Shown here piece by piece: positions 1 to 6,774 of a stretch of DNA of 7,840 nucleotides. Location of the stretch: positions 1 through 7,840 of the forward strand of contig CALICC010000113.1 of the NCBI GenBank assembly GCA_938049325.1, written 5' to 3'. The translations under genes and the position numbers were made by a program. The notes beneath the pieces were generated by a model. The model saw only the letters and a program-made list of their open reading frames with translations. It did not search any database and was not told the origin of the DNA. Positions within the stretch are counted from its first letter, which is position 1, and each line of letters opens with the position of its first letter. The stretch comes from an uncultured Ilumatobacter sp. Lineage in GTDB: Bacteria > Actinomycetota > Acidimicrobiia > Acidimicrobiales > Ilumatobacteraceae.

Positions 1-986
1 ACCGGCGGCAACGGTCGGTCGGCACCGAGTGCGTTGAGCGACCGGTAGTCGGGCATCCACAGCCAGTAGACGCCCCACACGTATTCGCGCCAGCCGATCA
101 CCTGGCGGATGAAACCTTCGGCCGAGGCAATGTCGACGTCGTCTCGGTCGTAGGCCTCCTGCACCGCATCGCACACCTCACCGGGAAGGAGGAGGCCGAT
201 GTTCATGTAGGGCGACAGCACCGAGTGTGCGAGATGCCATGAGCGTTTGACCATCGCGTCTTCGTGTGGGCCGAACATCGGGAGCACGTCGTCGACGAAG
301 TAGCGGAGACGATTGAGCGCGGCGTGCCGCGATGTTGCCCACGTGCCGTCGGGGTCGGCGCCCCAGCAGTCGTCGGGCAGGTCCGCGAGCACGGCGCGGT
401 CGATGTCGTCGAGCGCACTCTGCTGCGGCGTCGGCCACGGGTTCGTGTCGCCCTTGGGTGGCGGTTTGCGGTTCTCGTCGTCGTAGTTCCAGCGACCCGT
501 CACCGGCTGCGTCGAGTCGTCGGGGTCCATGAGGTAGCCGAGCCGCTCGCGCTGCCAGCGGTAGAAGTCCTCCATCTTGAAGCGCTTCTTACCCTCGGCC
601 CACGCAGCGAAGTCGTCGTAGTGGCAGAGGAACTGGTTCGAGCGAACGACGCGCACATCGAGTGATCGGAGCATGGCGAGGCCGTCGTGGCTCGCAGGTT
701 CGGTCGCGGCGACCTCGTCGGGCTCGTACTCATCCACGTGAGCGTGGAATCCGTCGCGCAAGGAGTCGGCGCGGCGGTAGTCGACGTCGAAACCGGCGTC
801 GTTGAGTTCGGCAGCGAAGCGGCGCATCGCCGCCACCACGAAGTGTGCGCGTTGGCGATGCCACCGCTTCGAAGCGAGCTTCGCCGTGCTCTCGACCATC
901 AGGATCCGATGCACGGCTGGGTCGGCGTCGGCGAGCGCTCCGATGCTGCGGTTCAGTTGGTCGCCGAGGACCCAGATGGTGTGCAC
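1..986 (-). CDS. Cryptochrome/photolyase-related protein (FeS-BCP, prokaryotic 6-4 photolyase type), C-terminus cut by window edge
   Basis: This is an open frame on the minus strand whose 3' end lies beyond position 1; 328 residues are visible. It matches the deoxyribodipyrimidine photolyase-related family, whose studied member PhrB of Agrobacterium repairs 6-4 photoproducts using FAD, a lumazine antenna and a 4Fe-4S cluster. Visible marks are the N-terminal LGDQL (residues 7-11) of the antenna-binding Rossmann domain, MEDFYRWQRERLGYLM (138-153), GRWNYDDENRK (164-174), FGPHEDAM (238-245), LSPYMNIGLLLPGEV (257-271) and GFIRQVIGWREYVWG (291-305) of the helical FAD domain. Family members are about 500 residues, so roughly the last third, including the cluster cysteines, is outside the window. 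Start: GTG at 986 gives an N-terminus of normal family length; an in-frame TTG at 1022 is the alternative. Neither has a clear ribosome site. The gene follows the carotenoid oxygenase in the same frame after its TGA and is probably co-transcribed. Repair versus light-sensing function cannot be decided here. Confidence 0.9.
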   Translation of the reverse strand, partial: MHTIWVLGDQLNRSIGALADADPAVHRILMVESTAKLASKRWHRQRAHFVVAAMRRFAAELNDAGFDVDYRRADSLRDGFHAHVDEYEPDEVAATEPASHDGLAMLRSLDVRVVRSNQFLCHYDDFAAWAEGKKRFKMEDFYRWQRERLGYLMDPDDSTQPVTGRWNYDDENRKPPPKGDTNPWPTPQQSALDDIDRAVLADLPDDCWGADPDGTWATSRHAALNRLRYFVDDVLPMFGPHEDAMVKRSWHLAHSVLSPYMNIGLLLPGEVCDAVQEAYDRDDVDIASAEGFIRQVIGWREYVWGVYWLWMPDYRSLNALGADRPLPP

Positions 987-1034
987 CGAGCCGATCGTGG
1001 TCGCACGCGGCTTCGTGCGCAACTCGTGCTGGTG

Positions 1035-2501
1035 TCAGCGCGCGGCGTTGAGCATGACTTTGTCGTGCCAGTAGCCGTGGAACTGGTGAGGAAGGTGGTG
1101 GCGCAACTTCAGCGTGGCCACCGGTTCGAGCACGTTCGTCGCCTGGAAGATGAGCAGCGAGCTGTTGTGCTCGTGTCCGTCGTACACGACTTCGAGGATG
1201 TAGCCGTCGGCGTCCTTCGATGAGTGCTTCGACGGGGCGAACAGCGGCTCCGAACCGAAGAGGCCGGGCTCGAGCGTGTTGAGCTGGATGTTGCCGTCGA
1301 TGTCGACGCGCTGGATGCCGTTGAAGAAGCTGTCGTGACCGTTCTCGACCGACACGGCGCTGTATGTCGCGTCATGGCGCTTGCCGACATCAGCTTGGTT
1401 GAACGTCGGAAACTCCGAGTTGGTCGGGCTCATCACCTCGTAGGAGAGGCGGCCCGTCGAGGTGTTGAGCCGGTATCGGCGGTACTCGCCGCCGCGCAGG
1501 CGCGGCGCGTTGAAGATGTCGCTGAGCGCATCGTTGGCTTCGAAGTTGTCGGAGTGCATCGCGTCGACGATGACCTCGTCGCCGTCTTCGAAGGCGTTGC
1601 CGAAGTGGATGATCGCGCCTGGGTCGGTTTCGAAGCGGTGGGCGACCTCCATGGTGTGGAGGTCGACCAAGGCGATCTGCATCGGTTGTGAGTTGTCGAA
1701 TGCGACGCCGTCGGCGATCGAACGCTTCCCGAGTGCGACGTCGCCGATCCCGCCCATGGTGATCGAGTTGACGAAGAAGATCGCGTACCTGTCGGACAGC
1801 GCGAAGTCGTGCGAGAACGGGAACCCGTCGAGCGGCAGCTGACCGAAGTCGACCATCTTGCCGTGCGTGTCGATCCGGAAGATGTTGAAGCACATCTTCG
1901 GACCGTTGCGACCCATGCCCATCGAGCCGGCACCGAAGTTGAACCAGTGTCCGCTCGGGCCGTGGAAGTGGCCGTGCGCGCTGAAGACCATGTTTCGGGT
2001 GAGGTGACCGTCGAAGTCGTACACGCCGTGCGTTTCGAGCGTGGTGGCGTCGACGTGGAACGGGTGGCCGCCCTCGTACAGGGTGAGCAGCTTGCCGCCG
2101 TGATACACGAGGTTCGTGTTGGACGGATTGCCCGGCTTGCGACCGATGTTCTTGGCAATCCCGCCCGGGATCTGCGTACCGAACCCGCGATACATGATCC
2201 GCTGCTGAGCGGTTTCGTCGACGTACTTCGGCGTGCGCACGTAGCGGTTGGCGAAGTGCACCTTGCCGTCGGCGATCGAGAAGACGCTGAGCATGCCGCA
2301 GCCGTCGAACCAGTGCCCGTACGGCGTGTCGCCGATGCGCTGGCGGCCCGGTCCGTTGCGGTAGAAGGTGCCCTCCAGATCGATCGGGATGACGCCGTCG
2401 ATGTCGTCGAGCCAGTAGCTGTGCTCGTCGTCGAGGTTGGCGAGACCACCGTGCATGGTGGGAATCGTCGCGGTCAACGGCGGCGCGTCGGTGATCGTCA
2501 T
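1035..2501 (-). CDS. Carotenoid cleavage oxygenase, RPE65/lignostilbene dioxygenase family
   Basis: This gene encodes 488 residues, the usual length for a bacterial carotenoid oxygenase. These non-heme iron enzymes cut a double bond of carotenoids, apocarotenoids or stilbenes with O2. Four histidines expected to bind Fe(II) are placed as in the family: H176 (SAHGH), H231 (FSHDFAL), H299 (IIHFGNAFED) and H475 (HQFHGYW, close to the C-terminus). Second-shell glutamates are likely E143 (LYEGG), E363 (SEFPTFN) and E418 (SEPLFAP). The N-terminal EGTFYRNGPG (43-52) and HWFDGCGML (63-71) are also typical. The start is ATG at 2501, preceded by AAGGAG at a good distance; an upstream in-frame start at 2540 would add 13 residues and has less support. 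There is no signal peptide, so the enzyme is probably cytoplasmic or membrane-associated. Substrate and cleavage position cannot be read from sequence. The photolyase-like gene lies immediately downstream. Confidence 0.95.
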   Translation of the reverse strand: MTITDAPPLTATIPTMHGGLANLDDEHSYWLDDIDGVIPIDLEGTFYRNGPGRQRIGDTPYGHWFDGCGMLSVFSIADGKVHFANRYVRTPKYVDETAQQRIMYRGFGTQIPGGIAKNIGRKPGNPSNTNLVYHGGKLLTLYEGGHPFHVDATTLETHGVYDFDGHLTRNMVFSAHGHFHGPSGHWFNFGAGSMGMGRNGPKMCFNIFRIDTHGKMVDFGQLPLDGFPFSHDFALSDRYAIFFVNSITMGGIGDVALGKRSIADGVAFDNSQPMQIALVDLHTMEVAHRFETDPGAIIHFGNAFEDGDEVIVDAMHSDNFEANDALSDIFNAPRLRGGEYRRYRLNTSTGRLSYEVMSPTNSEFPTFNQADVGKRHDATYSAVSVENGHDSFFNGIQRVDIDGNIQLNTLEPGLFGSEPLFAPSKHSSKDADGYILEVVYDGHEHNSSLLIFQATNVLEPVATLKLRHHLPHQFHGYWHDKVMLNAAR

Positions 2502-2573
2502 GAGAACTCCTTCGACTGCCGACCTGGCAGCTCTGAACACCCGACGTTAGAGCGCGGACGGCGTCGCGACCGA

Positions 2574-2620
2574 GACGCGCGGCGTCATCCGGCGCTCGGC
2601 ACCCGATGACGCCGCACGTC
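2574..2620 (-). terminator. Long hairpin after tadE, probable terminator of the tad operon
   Basis: Arms 2605-2620 and 2574-2589 pair over 16 bp, with a single G.U wobble in minus-strand RNA (2616/2578). The 15-nt loop can itself fold (2599-2603 with 2591-2595, CGA loop), extending the stem to about 21 bp around one G-G mismatch. It begins about 30 nt after the tadE stop and ends about 70 nt before the carotenoid oxygenase start. No U-tract follows, which is common in high-GC actinobacteria. It could instead be a protein-binding dyad for the downstream gene. Confidence 0.6.
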
Positions 2621-2650
2621 AGCTCGTGGCCGCGTGCCGATCGCAGTGCC

Positions 2651-3034
2651 TCACGGGGGTTCGATCGCCATGGTCGCCGTCGCCTGGTGAGTGACCGGGC
2701 TGATCGCCCTCCCGATCAGTGCGATGTCGGTTGGGTCGACGTAGGTGACCGTGACCGACACCGTGGTGGCCGTTGTGGTCACCGAGACGGTCATCGGGAG
2801 GTCGACCGCAGCGCGGGCGGCAGTTGCAGCCGACCCCGTCGAGGCCGACACCGATGCAGCACGGGCTCCCTCGCGAGCGGCGAGTTCGACCGCGATCTCG
2901 TTGCGAATCGACACTCCGATCTGCGCGATCGCGAGCATCACCAGCACGATCATCGGCAGAGCGACTGCGAATTCGACCGCGGCTTGTCCGTTGTCGCGGC
3001 GGCAACGTCTGCGCTGCGGCTCGGCTCGGCTCAC
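2651..3034 (-). CDS. tadE: TadE-like pseudopilin
   Basis: This gene encodes 127 residues. A basic leader (RRRCRRDN) precedes G-QAAVEFAVALP, the class III prepilin pattern: glycine at residue 17, then mature residues with glutamate at position 5. One hydrophobic helix follows (about 20-40, VALPMIVLVMLAIAQIGV), then a helix RNEIAVELAAREGARAASV typical of the TadE family, then a Thr/Val-rich beta-like tail. TadE proteins are processed by the prepilin peptidase and support Flp pilus assembly as minor pseudopilins. The GTG start overlaps the stop of the upstream pilin gene by 4 nt (GTGA), which decides the start and implies translational coupling. It is the last gene of the cluster and corresponds in order to Rv3655c of M. 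tuberculosis. The second TadE-like gene found there (Rv3654c) is absent here; only about 150 bp separate this stop from the next gene. Confidence 0.88.
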   Translation of the reverse strand: MSRAEPQRRRCRRDNGQAAVEFAVALPMIVLVMLAIAQIGVSIRNEIAVELAAREGARAASVSASTGSAATAARAAVDLPMTVSVTTTATTVSVTVTYVDPTDIALIGRAISPVTHQATATMAIEPP

Positions 3035-3300
3035 ACTTTGTCGATCACGGAGTCGATGACGCGGTTGAAGAGCCGGCTGACGCGTGCCGCCCCGCCGCCC
3101 GCGGTGGCCCAGGCGATGACGAGGAGCGCGACCAGTGCGGCTGCCAGCAGCACGAGTGCGTATTCGGTCGTGGCCTGGCCCCGATCGTCGCGGCCTCGTT
3201 CGGTGAGCAGTCGAAAGGCTGCGACGACATGGCGTTCGACGTTGTGTCCGAGCTGGTGAGCGCTGATCGCGATCATGAGCAGTGGTGTGGTGTTGAGCAT
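3031..3300 (-). CDS. Flp/DUF4244-like prepilin
   Basis: This gene encodes 89 residues. The sequence GRDDRG-QATTEYALVLLAAALVALLVIAW (from residue 36) is a type IVb prepilin cleavage site with a hydrophobic helix: glycine 41 before the cut, glutamate and tyrosine at mature positions 5 and 6. The predicted mature pilin is only 48 residues and ends in an amphipathic segment (RLFNRVIDSVIDKV). By position and size it corresponds to the small pilin-like gene (Rv3656c, DUF4244) between tadC and tadE in actinobacteria, and it is the likely major subunit of the pilus. The 41-residue leader is longer than usual for Flp pilins. The start is ATG at 3300 with GAAGGA about 6 nt upstream; ATG at residue 9 is possible but lacks such a site. 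It is the only gene of the cluster preceded by a gap (80 nt), and it overlaps tadE by 4 nt. Confidence 0.82.
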   Translation of the reverse strand: MLNTTPLLMIAISAHQLGHNVERHVVAAFRLLTERGRDDRGQATTEYALVLLAAALVALLVIAWATAGGGAARVSRLFNRVIDSVIDKV

Positions 3301-3345
3301 GGGGTGTCCTTCGAGAGTTGTGGCGTAGGACCGGGCGGTCGAGAG

Positions 3346-3360
3346 GATCCGGAACGGATC
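3346..3360. repeat. Short inverted repeat in the tadC-pilin gap
   Basis: GATCCG-GAA-CGGATC has perfect 6-bp arms with a 3-nt spacer. It lies in the 80-nt gap between the tadC stop and the pilin start, the only non-coding space inside the cluster. It could be an RNA hairpin that limits transcription or stabilises a processed pilin message, or chance in GC-rich DNA. Confidence 0.3.
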
Positions 3361-3380
3361 GAGCGGTGCCGATGTGCCCG

Positions 3381-4106
3381 CTACAGCGGGCCGGTCGACA
3401 GCGACGAGAGTGACGCCAAGACCGCGGGGACGATCGCGACCAGCACGAACGACGGCAAGGTGCACGTGACGAGTGGGAACGCCATGCGGATCGGGAGTTG
3501 ACGTGCTGCGGCTTCGGCCTGGCGTCGCCGCCGTTCGCGGACTTCGATCGCGAGTTGATCGAGTGCGACCGCGATCGGTGTGCCGTACCGCTCGGCCATC
3601 GCGAGGGTGTCGGCAACGGTGTTCGCCTGCGCGCCGAGTTCGTCGACCAGTCCGCGTAGCGCGTCGGCGAGTGGCGCTCCGCGCTCGATCCGTCGACACA
3701 CTTCCTCGAACCCTGCCCGGGTGGGAGCAGGCGCAAGTCGCGTGAGCATCTCGATCGACTGGTGCGGGGTGAGTCCGGCTTGCACGACGAGGATGAGCAT
3801 CTCGATCGCTTCGGGCCACGACGCATCGATCGCCCGCCGGTGTGCCCGCTGGGCGAGCACTCGGCGCAGACGCGGGTGTACCCCGATACAGACGGCGATG
3901 CCCAACGCGAGCAGCGGGCCGACGATGACCGCACCGGCGAAGCCGACGAGCACCTGCAGCGCGAGCCGCGACCGTGTGCCGACTTGTCGTCGAGCTCGGT
4001 GGTGAGCGGCCGGAGCGTTGGCTGGTGTGAGTTGTCGAGGTGTGGGCGCAGGCGAGCCGAGCGCCACGACGACAATGGCCGCTGCCATGAGTGCCGGGAG
4101 GATCAT
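3381..4106 (-). CDS. tadC: Type II secretion F-domain protein TadC
   Basis: This gene encodes 241 residues and is an inner-membrane platform protein of the Tad (type IVc) pilus. An N-terminal hydrophobic segment (3-18) and a hydrophobic region (48-76) precede the T2SSF domain at about 97-230. That domain shows WPEAIEMLILVVQAGLTP (97-114), RRIERGAPLADALRGL (138-153), AERYGTPIAVALDQLA (171-186) and the end ARQLPIRMAFPLVTCTLPSF (201-220), closed by a membrane helix. It works with TadB and the ATPase TadA to extract and polymerise the pilin. The ATG start overlaps the tadB stop by 4 nt (ATGA), so translation is probably coupled. Much longer readings of this frame upstream are overlap with tadB and are not supported. 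Confidence 0.92.
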   Translation of the reverse strand: MILPALMAAAIVVVALGSPAPTPRQLTPANAPAAHHRARRQVGTRSRLALQVLVGFAGAVIVGPLLALGIAVCIGVHPRLRRVLAQRAHRRAIDASWPEAIEMLILVVQAGLTPHQSIEMLTRLAPAPTRAGFEEVCRRIERGAPLADALRGLVDELGAQANTVADTLAMAERYGTPIAVALDQLAIEVRERRRRQAEAAARQLPIRMAFPLVTCTLPSFVLVAIVPAVLASLSSLSTGPL

Positions 4107-4837
4107 GACAACGAATCGGCCCGGCCGGGGTGTCCGACGATCCGGCGCATCCAGAGTCCACCGGCGGCGTTGAGTCCGAGGCCGAGCGCAATGACCAGCG
4201 CTCCAGCCGGTTCGGTCACGATTGCGCGGACGTGATGATCGGTTGCCAGGAGCAGCGCCAGTACGCCGATCGGGACCACGGTGAGGACGCGGGCCGACAT
4301 GGCGGCTTGTGCGCTGTGGGCTCGCCGCTCGAGGTCTTCCGATCCGCGTTGGCGCATGGCCGCGGCGAAGCGGTCGAGCGGCGCGGCCGCCGACCCGCCA
4401 ATGGTGGCGGTGGCGGTGAGGACGGCGGCGAGCGTGGCGAGGAGTTGTGTGTCGTCGTGTTCGGAGCGCCATGACGCACACGCGTCTGGCACGGTGGCGC
4501 CGCGGTCGAGGAGGTGCCAAAGCGCCTCGGCGTGGTGGGCGAGCGAGAGGTCGGCGGGAGTCACCGAACGGAGCGCGGCGCGCAGTGTTGCGCCGTTCCG
4601 GAGCGAGCGTGCGATGTCGTCGGCCCAGTGCGCGAGCGCGTTGGGTGCGACCTGTGATGGCTGTCGCTGTGGGCGATGGATCCAGCGCGCTGACCACCGC
4701 CGGGTGGTGCGAGCCGCGTGGGGAGTGCGCAGATCCCGAGAGGCTCGCCGGAAAATCGGCGAGCTCGTGAGCAGCAGCATGCAGAGGGCCGCGGCGAGCG
4801 CCGTAGGGGTGAGTGGACTGGCCATGAGTTCGGTCAC
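4103..4837 (-). CDS. tadB: Type II secretion F-domain protein TadB
   Basis: This gene encodes 244 residues. It is the second inner-membrane platform protein, a paralogue and likely partner of TadC. It has an N-terminal hydrophobic segment (about 7-24), a cytoplasmic T2SSF region with WADDIARSLRNGATLRAAL (71-89) and GGSAAAPLDRFAAAMRQRG (147-165), then two C-terminal membrane segments (about 184-200 and 207-227). The chosen GTG start at 4837 overlaps the tadA stop by 4 nt (GTGA) and has GAGAGG six bases upstream; the in-frame ATG at 4825 would remove four residues and lacks a site. It is shorter than typical TadB proteins because the extra N-terminal region is missing, as is usual in actinobacterial clusters. 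Assignment to TadB rather than TadC rests on gene order. Confidence 0.9.
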   Translation of the reverse strand: MTELMASPLTPTALAAALCMLLLTSSPIFRRASRDLRTPHAARTTRRWSARWIHRPQRQPSQVAPNALAHWADDIARSLRNGATLRAALRSVTPADLSLAHHAEALWHLLDRGATVPDACASWRSEHDDTQLLATLAAVLTATATIGGSAAAPLDRFAAAMRQRGSEDLERRAHSAQAAMSARVLTVVPIGVLALLLATDHHVRAIVTEPAGALVIALGLGLNAAGGLWMRRIVGHPGRADSLS

Positions 4838-5970
4838 CGGCGGCCTCTCGTGAGTTCGGCGACGACTCGAAAGCTGTCGTCGTCGAGCGACCCGAGCGGG
4901 CGGACGATTGGGGAGCGTTCGTGGTCGACGCCATCGGCTGCGGTGGCCGGGTCGACGACTTCGACGATCGACGTGACGCGACGTTGCCCACCGAGTCGAG
5001 CGACGTGCACGATGACGTCGATCGACCGGGCGAGTTGTTGGCGTACGGCGGCCAACGGCCACTGCGGTGCCGCTTGGAGTACGAGCGATTCGAGGCGGAG
5101 AAGCGCGTCGAGCGGCCCGTTGGCGTGACAGGTGGAGAACGATCCGTCGTGACCGGTGTTCATGGCTTGCACCAGGCCGAGCACTTCGTCGCCGCGGACT
5201 TCGCCGACGATCAGACGATCGGGCCGGAGCCGAAGCGCGGTGCGCACCAGGTCGCTGAGTGTGATCGCCGCCAACCCGTCGGCGGTGCGAGGGCGTGCTT
5301 CGAGTCGAACGAGATGTGGGTTGTCGCACGGCAGCTCAGCGGTGTCTTCGAGAACGAGCAGTCGTTCGTGATCGTCGATGCGCGACACCATCGACGAGAG
5401 CAGCGAGGTCTTCCCCGACGAGGTCGCACCGCACACGACGACGTTGCAACGCTCGTCGACGATCTGGTGGATCAGCTCGGCGCCGACCGCGCAGGTGTAG
5501 TCGGTCAGCGGACGAATCGATTGCGCGAACCGACGGATCGACAGCGAGGTGCCGTTGACCGCCACCGGCGGCACGACAGCGCACACGCGGGCGCCGCTGG
5601 CGAGGCGTGCGTCGACGATCGGGTTCGTGCGATCGACGCGCCGACCGATCGGCGCCAGAATTCGTTCGATCACTTGCTCGACTGTGGTGCCGGTGAGTCG
5701 GCCGACCGCTTCGGTTCGGCCGTTGCGGTCGATCCAGATGGTGGTCCCGTTGACCAAGACTTCGTCGATGGTGGGGTCGGATACGAGCACGTCGAGTTCG
5801 CCGAGCCCGGTCATGCGGGCGAGTGACGCCGCGCGAAGTGCTGATCGTTGTTCGGTGGTTTCGAGTGGCGCATGGCGTCGCACGGCTGCATCGATCAGCG
5901 ACGAGAGATCGCCAGGTTGGTCGCGAATCGAGTCGCAGATCGTGTCGACGAGGGCAGTGTCGCGGCTCAT
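4834..5970 (-). CDS. tadA: Secretion/pilus assembly ATPase TadA (CpaF family)
   Basis: This gene encodes 378 residues. It is a hexameric cytoplasmic ATPase of the type II/IV secretion superfamily that powers Flp pilus assembly. The N-terminal domain contains GLGELDVLVSDPTIDEVLVN (55-74), typical of CpaF proteins, and SIRRFA (144-149). The catalytic domain shows Walker A GATSSGKT (181-188), an Asp-box-like LEDTAEL (207-213), Walker B DRLIVGEVRG (251-260) with catalytic E257, and the His box TGHDGSFSTCHANG (272-285). All key residues are present, so the enzyme should be active. The ATG start overlaps the upstream ATPase gene by 4 nt (ATGA). At 378 residues it is at the short end for CpaF, similar to the actinobacterial TadA of Rv3659c type. 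The alternative name CpaF is equally valid. Confidence 0.96.
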   Translation of the reverse strand: MSRDTALVDTICDSIRDQPGDLSSLIDAAVRRHAPLETTEQRSALRAASLARMTGLGELDVLVSDPTIDEVLVNGTTIWIDRNGRTEAVGRLTGTTVEQVIERILAPIGRRVDRTNPIVDARLASGARVCAVVPPVAVNGTSLSIRRFAQSIRPLTDYTCAVGAELIHQIVDERCNVVVCGATSSGKTSLLSSMVSRIDDHERLLVLEDTAELPCDNPHLVRLEARPRTADGLAAITLSDLVRTALRLRPDRLIVGEVRGDEVLGLVQAMNTGHDGSFSTCHANGPLDALLRLESLVLQAAPQWPLAAVRQQLARSIDVIVHVARLGGQRRVTSIVEVVDPATAADGVDHERSPIVRPLGSLDDDSFRVVAELTRGRR

Positions 5971-6638
5971 GCCGCGACTCGAGTGAGTGCCCGATGAATG
6001 CCACGGGGAAGGCGACCCGACAGCAGCAGTCCGGCGTCGATCGAGCGCGCCACGCGTTGATCCCACGCAAGCGTCGCCACGATCGGAGCGCGGACCGATG
6101 CTTCGATGTCGCGGTGGCTGAGTGATCGCCCTGGTTCCTCGATCACGACGATGCCGGTGGGTGCGACCGCTAGTCGTCCGGCGCGGCGAAGCGAGAGATA
6201 GCAGGCCCGCGTGACCAGCCATCGGCTCGGACAGCGTTCGACGAAGTCGGTGGCGAGACGGGTGGTGCCCGCGTCGATCACCACTGATCCTCCGGTGTCG
6301 TGACCCCACCGGGTGAGCCATCCCATGAGTTCGTCCCACCGAAGCTCGCGATCCGCGAGGTCGACGCGGTCGTGAGATGGATGCGTTGTGCTGCGGGCGG
6401 GCAGCAGGACGCAGTCGGGAGTGACGTCGATGAGGAGGTCGTCGAGGTGCGCGGTCGGTGCCCGGCTACTCAGCCAGTCGACCACGCCCGGTCGGTCGGA
6501 GTCGGCGAGCCCGAGCATGAGCGGGACGTCACCTTCGAGGTCGACGAGCAAGCTCGGACCCGGTGAGTGGATCGCACGGCTGCACGCGACGATCGTGGTT
6601 CCGCTGCCGCCTTTGGCGGCGTGGCAGAGAGTGATCAT
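5967..6638 (-). CDS. CpaE/TadZ/SSD-like MinD-family ATPase of the tad cluster
   Basis: This gene encodes 223 residues. It begins directly with MITLCHAAKGGSGTT, a deviant Walker A (KGGSGTT, residues 9-15, with the signature lysine K9). It continues with a Walker A' VDLEGD (32-37) and Walker B-like VVIDAG (119-124), as in the ParA/MinD superfamily. CpaE, TadZ and the mycobacterial septum-site protein Rv3660c carry an N-terminal receiver-like domain before this ATPase; here that domain is absent. The C-terminal half is poorly conserved. Its position immediately before tadA suggests it places or initiates the pilus machine at the membrane. The start is ATG at 6638 with GGGAG five bases upstream; an in-frame TTG at 6650 would overlap that site and is rejected. 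It is the first gene of the operon. The exact function is inferred from family and position. Confidence 0.85.
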   Translation of the reverse strand: MITLCHAAKGGSGTTIVACSRAIHSPGPSLLVDLEGDVPLMLGLADSDRPGVVDWLSSRAPTAHLDDLLIDVTPDCVLLPARSTTHPSHDRVDLADRELRWDELMGWLTRWGHDTGGSVVIDAGTTRLATDFVERCPSRWLVTRACYLSLRRAGRLAVAPTGIVVIEEPGRSLSHRDIEASVRAPIVATLAWDQRVARSIDAGLLLSGRLPRGIHRALTRVAA

Positions 6639-6702
6639 GGGTTCTCCCAAGTGGACGTGCCGGCAAGACCGGACGTTGGCTCAGGAGGGAGCCGGTGAAA
6701 CG

Positions 6703-6730
6703 AACGTACCCGCGGATCGCGGCGGTCCAA
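6703..6730 (-). promoter_or_regulatory. Candidate promoter of the tad operon
   Basis: On the minus strand TTGGAC (6730-6725) and TACGTT (6708-6703) are separated by 16 nt. They resemble a sigma-70-type -35 and an actinobacterial TANNNT -10. Transcription would start near 6696, leaving a leader of about 58 nt before the ATPase start at 6638. This is pattern matching only. Confidence 0.35.
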
Positions 6731-6774
6731 CCGAGTTCGCGATTTTCGCGTCGGACGGCTCGTGACCCGGGCGA

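Noticed and set aside
986..1037. The carotenoid oxygenase and the photolyase-like gene share a reading frame separated by one TGA, with selC in the same window: possible selenocysteine read-through fusion.
   Set aside because: The oxygenase ends just after the FHGYW iron-ligand motif, where the family normally ends. The linker has no conserved character, and no stable hairpin was noticed after the TGA. Adjacent same-frame genes are common by chance.
687..2609. Long plus-strand open frames opposite the carotenoid oxygenase and photolyase-like genes.
   Set aside because: They are mirror frames of high-GC coding DNA, rich in Arg, Val and Ala with no recognisable domains, and the minus-strand genes have clear family motifs.
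3107..4991. Very long minus-strand readings extending the tadE and tadC frames upstream through their neighbours.
   Set aside because: The extensions are Arg/Ser/Thr-rich low-complexity translations overlapping well-supported genes. The real starts are set by 4-nt overlaps and ribosome sites.
6678..6693. GGCTC-aggagg-GAGCC inverted repeat upstream of the CpaE-like gene.
   Set aside because: Only five pairs with a 6-nt loop; expected by chance in DNA of this composition and too short to call an operator.
6738..6750. CGCGA-TTT-TCGCG dyad between the VOC gene and the tad promoter, as a VOC terminator.
   Set aside because: Five pairs and no U-tract make it too weak to assign, and it sits just upstream of the putative tad -35.
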